A stretch of DNA of 64,000 bases, from the NCBI GenBank assembly GCA_022749755.1, contig CM040445.1:7275182-7339181 (forward strand). The letters are read 5' to 3'. Under the pieces are notes generated by a model. That model saw only the letters and a list, made by a program, of their open reading frames with translations, was not told the DNA's origin and searched no databases. Both the position numbers and the translations under genes were made by a program. Source of the DNA: Azadirachta indica (taxonomy: Eukaryota > Streptophyta > Magnoliopsida > Sapindales > Meliaceae). Of this stretch, positions 25,278 through 35,800 are shown piece after piece; within the stretch, counting starts at the first letter, position 1, and each line of letters opens with the position of its first letter.

Positions 25278-25557
25278 GTGAGGTGAATTTTCTCAGCCTG
25301 TATAACTTGCTTCATTTCATTTGATTATATAACCTCTTCTGCCTAGTTTTGAAGGCTCATGCAACAATATCTTATGGAGGCACAAACTCTTGTATATTTG
25401 CAGCACTTCTATCTACATTGTTATGGCTCCATTACTTACATTAATAAAATAAATTTATTACAAGCTATTGATCATTCAATCTCTAACAATATTTGACTAT
25501 CTCACGTTGATATCATGTTTGATGTGTATTAAATTATCTTTATCGTTACTGCATCAG

Positions 25558-25638
25558 CAAGTAGTTCACAATCAACGAGGGTTCAGGAAAATGGTGTCTG
25601 CTGGCATTGGACTTGAATTGAAAACCCCTTCCATCCAG
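25558..25638 (+). pseudogene. Second in-phase exon of the unrecognised gene
   Basis: A CATCAG acceptor and a CATCCAG|GTTTAG donor bound 81 nt that read 27 codons without a stop (QVVHNQRGFRKMVSAGIGLE...). Phase 0 at both ends matches the exon ending at 25277. The copies at about 33298-33355 and 37869-37912 are shortened. No continuation was found in this copy because homology then switches to sequence normally downstream of U6. Confidence 0.35.
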
Positions 25639-26571
25639 GTTTAGGGCTTTGAAACTGAAGCCAACTCATATAAGATTATAATTTAAGAGGAATTGATCAG
25701 TTTACTGTTGGATTTAACATTGTCTTGCTGAAAGAAACATTTATCATTGTTATTATTATAAGTTCAACAAGTTCTAATCTTTGATTAGTCTATGATGAAG
25801 TCTAGAGGGTCTTTCTTTGTATCTGTTTCAGTTATATTTTGAACAAATTCTAATGTTCATTCTGTTGTTTGCTAAATGCTGTGGTAATAAGTTCTTCAGA
25901 GCTATCATACACAGTTTTTGGCAGTTATAAGATAGAATTCATAGGGAAATAATATGGTGCCCTGAACAGATTACTGATGTTAGTATTAGTAAAAATTTAG
26001 TATTTGGGAAGATTTTCAAAATAAGTAGATAGAGTTCCATTGTGTTGTAAAATTGTGCTGGGTTTATTTAGTGGAGTTTTTGCTGTATTCACTCCAATTA
26101 CAGAGCACAACTAAGGTCGGTAGGCTTAATAATGAATTATAATATTGGTGCCAAAAGCAATATTAATTAATCACAGAGTCTTAAATGCATCCATAGGAGA
26201 ATCAATTTATAGCAGAGTTCATCTTTATCAGTGATATCATGCAATTAAAATAATGATAACCTCACATCAGAGCATTGTATATTTAAATTTCTCAAGCTGG
26301 TTAGTAAAGTTAATAGTTAATCTTTTCAAAATCGTATTTACTCGTTAATGCAATCATAAAGCAAATCATATGTAGCTAATGAAAAATTCATTGACTGATT
26401 GTTGGCAGGGAAATATTGATGCTTATAGCAGTTGTATGTATGTTGGCAGGGAACGCTTATAACAATTATTCATGTATGTTTCGAATGGTATGAACAAAAA
26501 TAAGAGATTAACCAAGCTAGATACGTCCTCTCATCCTCTCAAACCAGTACATCTCTTTTTTATTAAATAAC

Positions 26572-26960
26572 TCAAATCAAACTTGTCATATATCCTATTT
26601 CTTGATTATCAGCCGCTGTATCCAATTGCTGAAGTATCGTGAAAACAGTTATGAAAAAATTCGTCCATGAGATCGAAATAGAAAGATATCGGGTTGCTTG
26701 ATAATGCTTCCACGTCCTCTCAGCTCTAATATCATCTTCTTCGTCCAGCATGTCAAGAATACAATCATCATCAAAAGAATAATCTTGATGACCTGTTTCA
26801 GGATTCAAATTGTTGGATGGTTGATAATATAATCTCCAGTATCATGAAACCCAATCTCCCAGTTGCACCAATTTTCAGAATCATAATCAAATTCCTTTGA
26901 AACATCATAAGGAAAATCGCAAGGAATAATGTCACAATTTGATTTCTTTATGCTGGATAA
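26572..26960 (-). pseudogene. Diverged acidic ORF remnant
   Basis: It occupies the position that the acidic repeat ORF holds in the other units (downstream of the TAGGCTTAATAATGAA segment, antisense). One frame reads KEFDYDSENW and a neighbouring frame reads HQDYSFDDDCILDMLDEEDD, so a frameshift probably separates two parts. It is similar in composition to the EFDYD repeats but much diverged, and no ATG-started complete frame is evident. Confidence 0.25.
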
Positions 26961-27500
26961 TCGTTAGGGTTAGAGGGAAAAAAAAATCGAATGCAATGCC
27001 AAAAAATCTGATTTTACATGTTACATTTCTTCTCATATTTTAAAGATTATTAAATTATTCATCATGTCTGTGTTGTCAAAACAAGTCCATTTTATTAAAA
27101 AAAATAAAACAAATAAGAAAAGGATGTTAAATTGGTCATATGATATAAGAGGCCATCTCACTCGCACTATTACCGTTTATTTATTTTTGTTCTTTTTTCT
27201 AGCTGGAAAAATGTGATATATTTATCTAGGCTAAAGTAGCATGTTCTCTTTATTCAAGTATTAAATTGGGAATCAATTTCTTAATTAATGTAATCTCCTT
27301 TTAAATATATATATATAGTTTGATCTCCTTGATTTTTGGTAAAATAATAACATGGACTTACTTTAAAACAATTAAAAAAAAAGCCTTAACCGTGGAATTG
27401 CAAGATTCTTCATTGAAACCATTTGGAGAATATGGGTTTCTTTCTTCTCTTGTTAGAATACTCGGTCATTGCTGCAACTACTTTCATATATAATGCATAT

Positions 27501-27740
27501 AGAGCAAAATTAATAACTTTTATTTTTTATACAATTTTTTATATTAAATATAAATCGTTGAATTTAATGACATTTAATATTTGAAATTACATCTGACTAT
27601 ATAATTAATGCATAATTAATACATTTATAATTAATGCACATATCAGATCAATTTCAATCATTGGATGTGTTTAAATCGAACGACTTATATTTAATATAAA
27701 AAATTATGTAAAAAAAAAAAGAGATCATAAATTCTACCCT
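27501..27740. mobile_element. MITE-like element 1 (long imperfect terminal inverted repeats)
   Basis: The two ends (about 85-90 nt each) are imperfect inverted repeats: the left contains ATATTAAATATAAATCGTTG, the right its inverse ending TTCTACCCT. The element is A+T-rich, non-coding and next to a TA microsatellite. A close relative follows at 27767. Confidence 0.55.
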
Positions 27741-27766
27741 TCTATATATATATATATATATATATA

Positions 27767-27987
27767 GGGTAAGATCAGCAGTTCTTTTATTTTACACAAA
27801 ATTTTACATCAATTGTAAACCGTTAGATATAAGCGCATCCAACGGTTGAGATTGCATTTGATCATATAATGAATACATAATTAATATACATATTAGATAC
27901 AATCTCAACTGTTAGATGTGTTTAAATCCAATGATTTATATTTAATGTAAAAAATTTTATTAAAAAAAGAGGTCATTAATCCTACCC
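27767..27987. mobile_element. MITE-like element 2 (same family)
   Basis: It starts GGGTAAGATCAGCAG and ends ATTAATCCTACCC. The outer 85-90 nt are imperfect inverted repeats containing AACCGTTAGATATAAGCGCA on one side and its diverged inverse on the other. TA dinucleotide runs lie on both sides, consistent with insertion at TA sites. It is non-autonomous, with no ORF. Confidence 0.6.
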
Positions 27988-28009
27988 ATAAATATATATA
28001 TATATATAT

Positions 28010-29094
28010 ATATGAGGGAGATAAAAAAAATTATACTGAATCTAGATTTCTTGAATGAGTTAAGAACTCTAAAGAATAAAAATAGTTCTAACTATATTTT
28101 TATTATTTGGTGTAACACTTTAAATTTAATATCAATACGTGTCATTAAATATACTGTAATTAATAGAAAGTATTTAAGTTTGATAACAAAAAAAATTTGT
28201 TAAATAATTAACATTTTTATATTAATAAAAATAATTAACCAAAAAGTAAAAGAAATAATAATTTCTTTTACAAAGTTTTTGTACCTTAGATAAAATTAGT
28301 AATTTAAATCTCGAATAAAATTTGTGAGAGATTTTTATTATATAGATTTTACTTGTGTATGTCCTAGTAAAATATGTAATAAGAATCTTCTTTTTGAAGT
28401 TTTATACATATTAATTCGTGGCCTCATGATTGGATTATTATTGGAGAGGAAATTCCAAAAGAAAAATAATAATAAAAATTATACTTTAACACAATTCAAC
28501 CCATCCTAATTTTATCATGAATCATCTACATAAATTAACGGTCAAACATATTTTTTTTCTATAATCTAATTAATAACATAAATTAGAGAAGAAGTAAGTG
28601 CATAGCAGAAATTAAGAGAGATCAAGTTCACAGAGAAGCAAGACTGTTGGATTAGAAACTTTTATTTTGCTATCCTGTCTTACACAGTCGTGCAATATTA
28701 GAAAAGCTACTAGTCATTTTTATAGTATAAAGAAGCTTTTTGTGTCTAATGAGTCTTTCTCTTTGCATCTCAAAGAAACTTCCATTTGGTTAAAAAATGT
28801 ATACAGATTTTCAGATAGAGACTTGCGAATCTGATGGTAGGAGCAGGGGCAGAGTAGAAGAAATATTGTAATATTGCTGCGCAAAACAAGATTCAAAATA
28901 CCAAGTTTAGTTAGCTGGCTTGGCAATCTGTATATTATCTTCTGAAATCACTTGTCGAATGTAAGAAGCAACCATGTTGTTCATATTGTACATTATTTGT
29001 TCAAAAGAGTACAGGTAAGTTAAATCACGGGGAGCAACAGAGATTTTTATCTTTCAAGCAATTTCAGCGTCATGGAATATTTTAATTGTTCATC
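28010..29094. other. A+T-rich stretch then U6-upstream homology
   Basis: To about 28600 it is A+T-rich with no supported gene. From about 28920 to 29094 the sequence is homologous to 19700-19945, the flank upstream of U6 copy B, including a decayed version of the Cys-rich exon. No functional gene is seen. Confidence 0.5.
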
Positions 29095-29321
29095 ATCTTT
29101 TGGGAACCCAATACTTGATGGTATTGACTTCCTTGGGAAATATAACAAATTTTTTATGGGATTAAGACTTGATGCCATTGATATTCTGATAATAATGCTG
29201 ATTATGTTAAAGAATACCTGGTGATGATCCAAAACCATTTTAATTGCTGCACTGCAATATAAAAAATGATTGTGGTTGACACATAACCCTTTACATAAAA
29301 GATGCAGCAGCACAGAGTTGT

Positions 29322-29423
29322 GTCTCCGGAGACATCCGATAAAATCGGAACGATATAGAGAAAACTAGCATGGCCCCTGCGCAAGGATGACACGCACAAA
29401 TCGGGAAATGGTCTGAATTTTTT
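29322..29423 (+). pseudogene. U6 snRNA pseudogene (copy C)
   Basis: It is clearly U6-derived, but the 5' stem-loop has lost its TTCG loop (GTCTCCGGAGAC), the invariant ACAGAGA box reads ATAGAGA, and GATTAGC reads AACTAGC. CATAAAAG at about 29294 occupies the TATA position, but there is no USE at the proper distance. The internal stem-loop is intact. The ACAGAGA change alone should abolish splicing function. Confidence 0.85.
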
Positions 29424-30202
29424 TCACCTCACTCACCCTTCGATCAGTCAATAATAAGTCTTATCTTTATTTCCTTTTGGTTATATATGTTCAACTAGTT
29501 ACTTTTGATCAGTCTAAAGGATGTCTCTTTTTATCATTTTTTTTCTTGTTATAATTGATGAGTCTACAAGTTCTCTTCATTTATCATTTTTCTTATTATG
29601 TTCAACAGTTCTAACATTTGATCAGTCTATAATGATTAGCTATGATGTAAGTCTAGAGGGTCTTTCTTTTGATCTGCTTGGGCCTATTTTCACAAAGTTA
29701 TAAGGGTCATTCTGTTGTTTGCTAAATGCTGTGGTAATTTTTGTTTTTGTTTGAGGGCTAACATACATAGTTTTTGGAAGATTGGTAATGTTAGTCTTAG
29801 TGAGTTACATTCTGTATTTCTATGGTGTTGTAAAATTGTGTTAACACAGGTTTATTAAGTAGAGTTTTTGCTGTATTCAGTCTAGTTACAGAGCACAACT
29901 AAGGCCAGTAGGCTTAATAATGAAGTATAATAGTGCTGCCGAAAGCAATTAATCACACTGTTTAAATGCTTTGTGAATCCATAGGAGACAATCAACTTAT
30001 AACAGAGTTCATATTCATCGTTGATATCATGAAATCAAAATAATAATAACCTCATATTAGAGCATGATATATTTAATTTTCTCAAGCCGGTTAGTAAAGT
30101 CAATAATCAATCTTTTTGGAAATCATATTTGCTCGTTAATACAATCATAATACAAATCATATATAACTAAGTTATATATCCATTAATTAATCACATTTAC
30201 TG

Positions 30203-30541
30203 TCAGTTGCTAACACCTCGACGATCATAATCAAATTCCATGCAATTCTCGTTCGTGTTAGTGCCACTGTCGGGAAAAAAGTCCTCCAAAGCTTGCCAAT
30301 CATCGCGATCAAACTCCCTTATATCAACCATATCATAATCTATTTCCACGCTGTTCTCGTTAGTGTAAGTGCCATTGTCGAGAAACAAGTCTTCCAAAGC
30401 TTGCCAATCGTCACAATCAAACTCCCTGACATCATAATCGAATTCCATGCTATTCTCGTTAATGTCAGCGTGCGGAAACAACCCCTCCAAAGCTTTCCAA
30501 ACGTCACGATCGAATTCCCTAATATCATAATCGAATTCCAT
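30203..30541 (-). CDS. Acidic tandem-repeat protein ORF, 112 residues, unknown function
   Basis: It starts at an ATG in AACAACATGG at 30541. The product is made of about three 31-36-residue repeats plus a final partial one. Each repeat follows the pattern [M/V]E-x-DYD-x(2-4)-REFDRD-x-W-x-ALE-x-[LF]F-x(3-10)-NENS. It is strongly acidic, without a membrane segment if this ATG is used. A possible TATA box (ATTATATA read on the plus strand) lies at 30655-30662, leaving about 85 nt of leader. The frame above the ATG is open and hydrophobic but has no ATG. A close copy is at 34695-35084 and a dead one at 20862-21227. I know no such family. It could be a genuine lineage-specific gene or a fortuitous open frame in a repeat. 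Confidence 0.4.
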   Translation of the reverse strand: MEFDYDIREFDRDVWKALEGLFPHADINENSMEFDYDVREFDCDDWQALEDLFLDNGTYTNENSVEIDYDMVDIREFDRDDWQALEDFFPDSGTNTNENCMEFDYDRRGVSN

Positions 30542-31220
30542 GTTGTTCAAAGAGAAAAACGATAAGAGAATTTGCAGGAAAAGAAAGAGCTCACAGAAAC
30601 AGATACAACAAGAGTAATGACACAAAAATGTGGAAGGCACTGAATGTCTCTTTAATTATATAGAGAATGTAAGGTCGGTTTTATTTATCCTGACGGGAGC
30701 AGGGTTTTAGTAAGTTAAATTAAATCGAATTTCCTTAATCCTAAATCTTTTGTGTTTCTTAAAGGAACGAAAATTCTATTCACATTGCAATTCCTTTTCT
30801 GATCTTGGGAACAAACTCTTTTATTAATTTGATATCAATATTACTTTTTTAAGGTGTTTCTACGCAAATAATTTCATGACATAATAGTTTCAAGACAATG
30901 ATTTTTTTTTTTAAAAAGAAATTAAAAAAGAAAAGGAGAAAAAAAAGAAAACAACTCCAAAGACATCCTTAAAGGAGAGTCGGAGTAGAACCAAGATGTT
31001 GTTTCAGTTGAAGTTGCACTATAAAGTAAAGATTGGCTGAGCATGTCAAGCGGGTCCCACAATAGGTTTTTGACACATTAAAGGGTATGACTGTATATAA
31101 CAAACTAGTTAAGCTTTAGAGTTTCTAACTGGTTAGAAGGAAACCAAATAAGATATATCCTTCCGACATCACAGTTAGTGAGTTAAAAGAAATTTCTACG
31201 TTTTACTAATATGAAACAGA

Positions 31221-31255
31221 GTCTTGCGGAAAAATGGTTAGGGTTCAAATTTTTT
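31221..31255 (+). pseudogene. Minimal U6-derived relic (unit X)
   Basis: GTCTTGCGG joined to AAAAATGGTTAGGGTTCAAATTTTTT looks like a U6 head fused directly to the U6 tail (GAGAAATGGTCCAAATTTT) with the middle gone. The cognate position in copy 1 (23349) retains more of the head. No convincing Pol III promoter is at the right distance. Confidence 0.35.
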
Positions 31256-32796
31256 CAACCAGTTCTCAGGCTTTACTTCAGTCATGAAGTATGCAGATTC
31301 TCGGGTTATCTTCTCAAATTGAGTCTGTTTTCTTACTCCTGTAAGTCTGCAATCTCTCTTCCAATTCTTTGTATAGCCATTGTACTGATCCTCTATGTTA
31401 CGTGTTAAGGTAGTCCTTTTGAGCAATAAAATACATGCGGCTGTTTCAACCAGTTCTCATTTGTTGTATGGTCAGATTTGTGGATCGGATTTATGATGAT
31501 TGATGACAGCATTACTCTTAAATATATTGAAGAGCAATAATAACAATGTAGAATAGTTTAGCTATGCATCAGGAGTACCTCTAGATTCTTTCAGCAATTG
31601 ATACACCTAGCTGCTAAACAATGTGTTAGAAACTGCTTTGAACCTTGTAGCATTTGTTCGGAGAGGAGTCTGTTTGAGATGCTCACAATTGGTAAAAAGA
31701 ATATTCATTGTCAAGCATGCTGTAAGTGTACTTTGAATAACAGCCCAGGATTTGCTTCCATGTTAGCATAAGGGACCCTCTATGTTAGAAAAGAACAAAA
31801 AAAATAGTAATGTTTATAGGTTATTGTTCTGTACCAATTCGTTGCTCAACTTTCACCTGAATTCCATGGCATCCCAAATGTCATGCATTGAAAAGATAAA
31901 AAGTTATTGTTCAATAAGCACTTGCTACTCTCTGTGATTTTATTATATATTATTCAATTTGATTTTTAAATATCCTGTCGCATACATCTTCTTTTTCTCT
32001 ATCTTTTTTGTGCTAGTTAATTAAATATGTGGTTTGATCTCTTTGATTTTTGGCTCAGGCCATCTAGCATTACTTCTGTGAAGTAAATAACATTTAGACT
32101 TGGAAGATGTTGATTCTTCCTATGGCTATGTATAAGTTTCCAGCACCATATAAAATGTGATCGAATGGCAATTACGATATCCATAATACATGATGCAGAT
32201 GATTTTCTAGGATCGTAACACTTCTAGTTCTCGAGCAGCAAAATTCAAGCCATATGTATTTTGCCTTTATGTATTATTTCAGTTTAATATCTGCACCGCT
32301 AACCAAATTTACAAAAAAAATATAGGCACCTGAATAAGAAGTCACGGGTGGAGATATATGCAAAAACTGTATAAAAGGATGACCATAAATATGAAGAACT
32401 CCGTTGCCATTTTTCCTTCATATATAAGGCGCTGCATTTTGTGATTTTGCAGATGACATTGCAAAATGTCCAGAAACTTAAAGAAATTCTGCTCTCATTT
32501 GTTAGAGTTTTATCACAATGAAACGTTTTTTTCTTGAGGAACTGTTTGAGATTAATAATTTTGAAAGATGTAGTGTCAACTTCATAGATGCTCAATAAAA
32601 CCATTTGTTTGGATTCTGGCGTTATACACACAAGCCAACTACATTATTAAGCTTCATTAATTGGTTTCTCAATTCTGGCCAGTAAGCGTAGTATTTTGTG
32701 TGATGCATAGAGCAATTTATCACCTTATCTTCGATTACAGTTCATCTTCTTTATAGATATCATCTAGTCAAGAGTAACAATACAGCCTAGCCTCCA

Positions 32797-33060
32797 TTAA
32801 ACAATTGAATGGCAGCTGCATTTTTCTCAGGCTTTTTTCTTCCAGAATCAATTTTGTGATGTTTTCAAGCTATTCAGGAGAAGCAAAATATCACCATGAA
32901 ATTGAGGAGGCTTGAAGAGAGTTTGAAATTTCAAATGGATTGTCTGATCAACACTTGCAAGTGACAGAGTCATCTGAACTTAGAATAATTTATTATCCAG
33001 AGTCATACGCAATATTCTCTCGAATGAACTTGCCAAGATATGCTGTCATTTTCCAACAAG
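32797..33060 (+). pseudogene. Frameshifted copy of the 25.0-kb exon (unit X)
   Basis: It aligns along its length with 25004-25277. It carries an extra G (CTATTCAGG) and a TGA codon (GAGGCTTGAAGAG) that are absent from the 25-kb copy. The splice donor CAACAAGTGAGG is kept. The same two lesions occur at 37.4-37.6 kb, so they pre-date the tandem duplication. Confidence 0.5.
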
Positions 33061-34694
33061 TGAGGTGAATTTTCTCAGCCTGTTTAATTCGCTTACGTCA
33101 TTTGATTATATGAACTCTTCTGCCTAGTTTCAAAGGCTCATGCAACAATATCTTATGCAGGCAAGTAGTTACAAACTCTTGTATATTGGAAGCACACTTC
33201 TATCTACATTGTTATAGCTATATAACTAACGTTAATAAAACAAATTTGTGATAAGCTATTGATCTTTCCATCACCACCAATATTTGGTTCAGCAAATGCT
33301 GTCTTCTGGCAATGGACTTGAAATAAAACCCCTTCCATCCAGTTTTAGGGCTTTGAAACTCAAACCAACCCATATAAGATAATAATTTAACAGGATTTGG
33401 TCAGCTTACTGTTGAATTTAACATTGTCTTGCCCAAAGAAACATGAATGGACAGCAGAGTTGTAGACCATGTTAGACTGCCTTATTTTATTTCCCTTCCA
33501 ATATGCCATATCATATCAACCTCAACCTGTAGTTGATTCTTCGTGATCATTTGTTGTCACAGGGAATGCAGGGAATCTCCAGTGGCTCAGCTCTAAGGGA
33601 GACAGTATGTTTGATCTAGTAGGTAGGTGTGGAGAACTTGAAGCTTAAGCCTTACCGGAAGATTCTAAAACCAACCTAACTTCAAGAAACCCTGATTCCT
33701 TGTGGCCCCTAGATTTGTCTGTCATAATCTGAATCTAAATCTAATCACCGGATTTTGCAGATTATACAGGAAAAGATTGATGTTCATATTATATTTCTCT
33801 ATGCCTATTTCCCGCAACCAAGGCAAACTCAAGGGGAGAGAAATAGCTTAACCAAGGGTTGTAACTTGTAACTTCTATAATTCATATTTAAAAAAAAAAG
33901 AAGAAGAAAAAATGGAATGGCTCCAACCAATTGTGAAGATAAAAGAGTAATTGGGTCTTTTAACCATCAAAAGGTGAAATCATAAATGAGGAATTTGACT
34001 CTTAACTCATATCTTTTGGGAACCCAATACTTGATCGTGTTGACTTCCTTGGGAAATATAACAAATATTTTTTTCGGATTAAGACTTGGTGCCATCGATA
34101 TGCTGATAATAATGGTGATTATTTTAAAGAATACTTGGGGATGATCCGAAACCATTTTTAATTGCTGCACTGCAATATAAAAAATGATTGTGGTTGTTGC
34201 GCGTAAGATAGGGTCCACAAAAGCATTCAGACACATAACCGTTACATAAAAGAATATAGTGCTCTAAACAGATTGGTAATGTTAGTTTTAGTGAGTTACA
34301 TTCTGTATTTCTATTCTGTTGTAAAATTGTGTTAACACAGGTTTATTAAGTAGAGTTTTTGCTGTATTCAGTCTAGTTACAGAGCACAACTAAGGCCAGT
34401 AGGCTTAATAATGAAGTATAATATTGCTGCCAAAAGCAATTAATCACACTGTTTTAAATGCTTTGTGAATCCATAGGAGACAAGCAACTTATAACAGAGT
34501 TCATATTCATCGTTGATATCATGAAATCAAAATAATAATAACCTCATATTAGAGCACGATATATTTAATTTTCTCAAGCCGGTTGGTAAAGTCAATAATC
34601 AATCTTTTCGGAAATCATATTTGCTCGTTAATACAATCATAATACAAATCATATATAACTAAGTTATATATCCATTAATTAATCACATTTACTG

Positions 34695-35084
34695 TCAGTT
34701 GCTAACACCTCGACGATCATAATCAAATTCCATGCAATTCTCGTTCGTGTTAGTGCCACTGTCGGGAAAAAAGTCCTCCAAAGCTTGCCAATCATCGCGA
34801 TCAAACTTCCTGATATCAACCATATCATAATCTATTTCCACGCTGTTCTCGTTAGTGTAAGTGCCATTGTCGAGAAACAAGTCTTCCAAAGCTTGCCAAT
34901 CGTCACAATCAAACTCCCTGACATCATAATCGAATTCCATGCTATTCTCGTTAATGTCAGCGTGCGGAAACAACCCCTCCAAAGCTTTCCAAACGTCACG
35001 ATCGAATTCCTTAATATCATAATCGAATTCCAAAGCTTTCCAAACGTCACGATCGAATACCCTAATATCATAATCGAATTCCAT
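34695..35084 (-). CDS. Acidic tandem-repeat protein ORF, 129 residues, expanded copy
   Basis: It duplicates the 112-residue ORF at 30203-30541 and starts at the equivalent ATG. It differs by a 51-nt in-frame expansion that repeats an EFDYDI-x-EFDRDVWKAL unit, and by a few substitutions (for example REF to RKF). It remains fully open. TATA-like ATTATATA lies at 35198-35205. Function is unknown, as for the sister copy. Keeping the frame after a 51-nt expansion is compatible with coding but not proof. Confidence 0.4.
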   Translation of the reverse strand: MEFDYDIRVFDRDVWKALEFDYDIKEFDRDVWKALEGLFPHADINENSMEFDYDVREFDCDDWQALEDLFLDNGTYTNENSVEIDYDMVDIRKFDRDDWQALEDFFPDSGTNTNENCMEFDYDRRGVSN

Positions 35085-35764
35085 GTTGTTCAAAGAGAAA
35101 AACGATAAGAGAATTTGCATGAAAAGAAAGAGCTCACAGAAACAGATACAACAAGAGTAATGACACAAAAATGTGGAAGGCACTGAATGTCTCTTTAATT
35201 ATATAGAGAATGTAAGGTTGGTTTTATTTGTCCTGACGGGAGCAGGGTTTTAGTAAGCTAAATTAAATCGAATTTCCTTAATCCTAAATCTTTTGTGTTT
35301 CCTAAAGGAACGAAAATTCTATTCACATTGCAATTCCTTTTCTGATCTTGGGAACAAACTCTTTTATTAATTTGATATCAATATTACTTTTTTAAGGTGT
35401 TTCTACGCAAATAATTTCATGACATAATAGTTTCAAGACAATGATTTTTTTTTTTAAAAAGAAATTAAAAAAGAAAAGGAGAAAAAAAAGAAAACAACTC
35501 CAAAGACATCCTTAAAGGAGAGTCGGAGTAGAACCAAGATGTTGTTTCAGTTGAAGTTGCACTATAAAGTAAAGATTGGCTGAGCATGTCAAGCGGGTCC
35601 CACAATAGGTTTTTGACACATTAAAGGGTATGACTGTATATAACAAACTAGATAAGCTTTAGAGTTTCTAACTGGTTAGAAGGAAACCAAATAAGATATA
35701 TCCTTCCGACATCACAGTTAGTGAGTTAAGAAAAATTTCTACGTTTTACTAATATGAAAGGCAG

Positions 35765-35800
35765 AGTCTTGCGGAAAAATGGTTAGGGTTCAAATTTTTT
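35765..35800 (+). pseudogene. Minimal U6-derived relic (unit Y)
   Basis: It is a near-identical copy of the relic at 31221-31255, with the same head-to-tail fusion and T-run. It adds no independent evidence beyond the duplication. Confidence 0.35.

Larger units (their letters stand above)
29095..34012. repeat. Tandem segmental duplication, unit X
   Basis: It begins with TCTTTTGGGAACCCAATACTTG and contains in order a defective U6, an antisense acidic ORF, a U6 relic and decayed exons. The next unit starts with the same string near 34011. Identity to unit Y is near 97-99% across about 30.06-31.3 kb versus 34.56-35.9 kb, and lower beyond (eye estimate). Confidence 0.75.

Noticed and set aside
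30293..30565. Plus-strand ORF of 90 codons opposite the acidic ORF (and its copy at 34785-35108)
   Set aside because: It is the complement of the regular acidic repeat, with an Ile/Val-rich product typical of an antisense shadow. I saw no promoter or domain.
30542..30640. Hydrophobic N-terminal extension (signal-peptide-like) of the acidic ORF
   Set aside because: The extended frame begins at GTG, not ATG; the first ATG is at the repeat start, so the extension is probably 5'UTR unless an upstream exon splices in.
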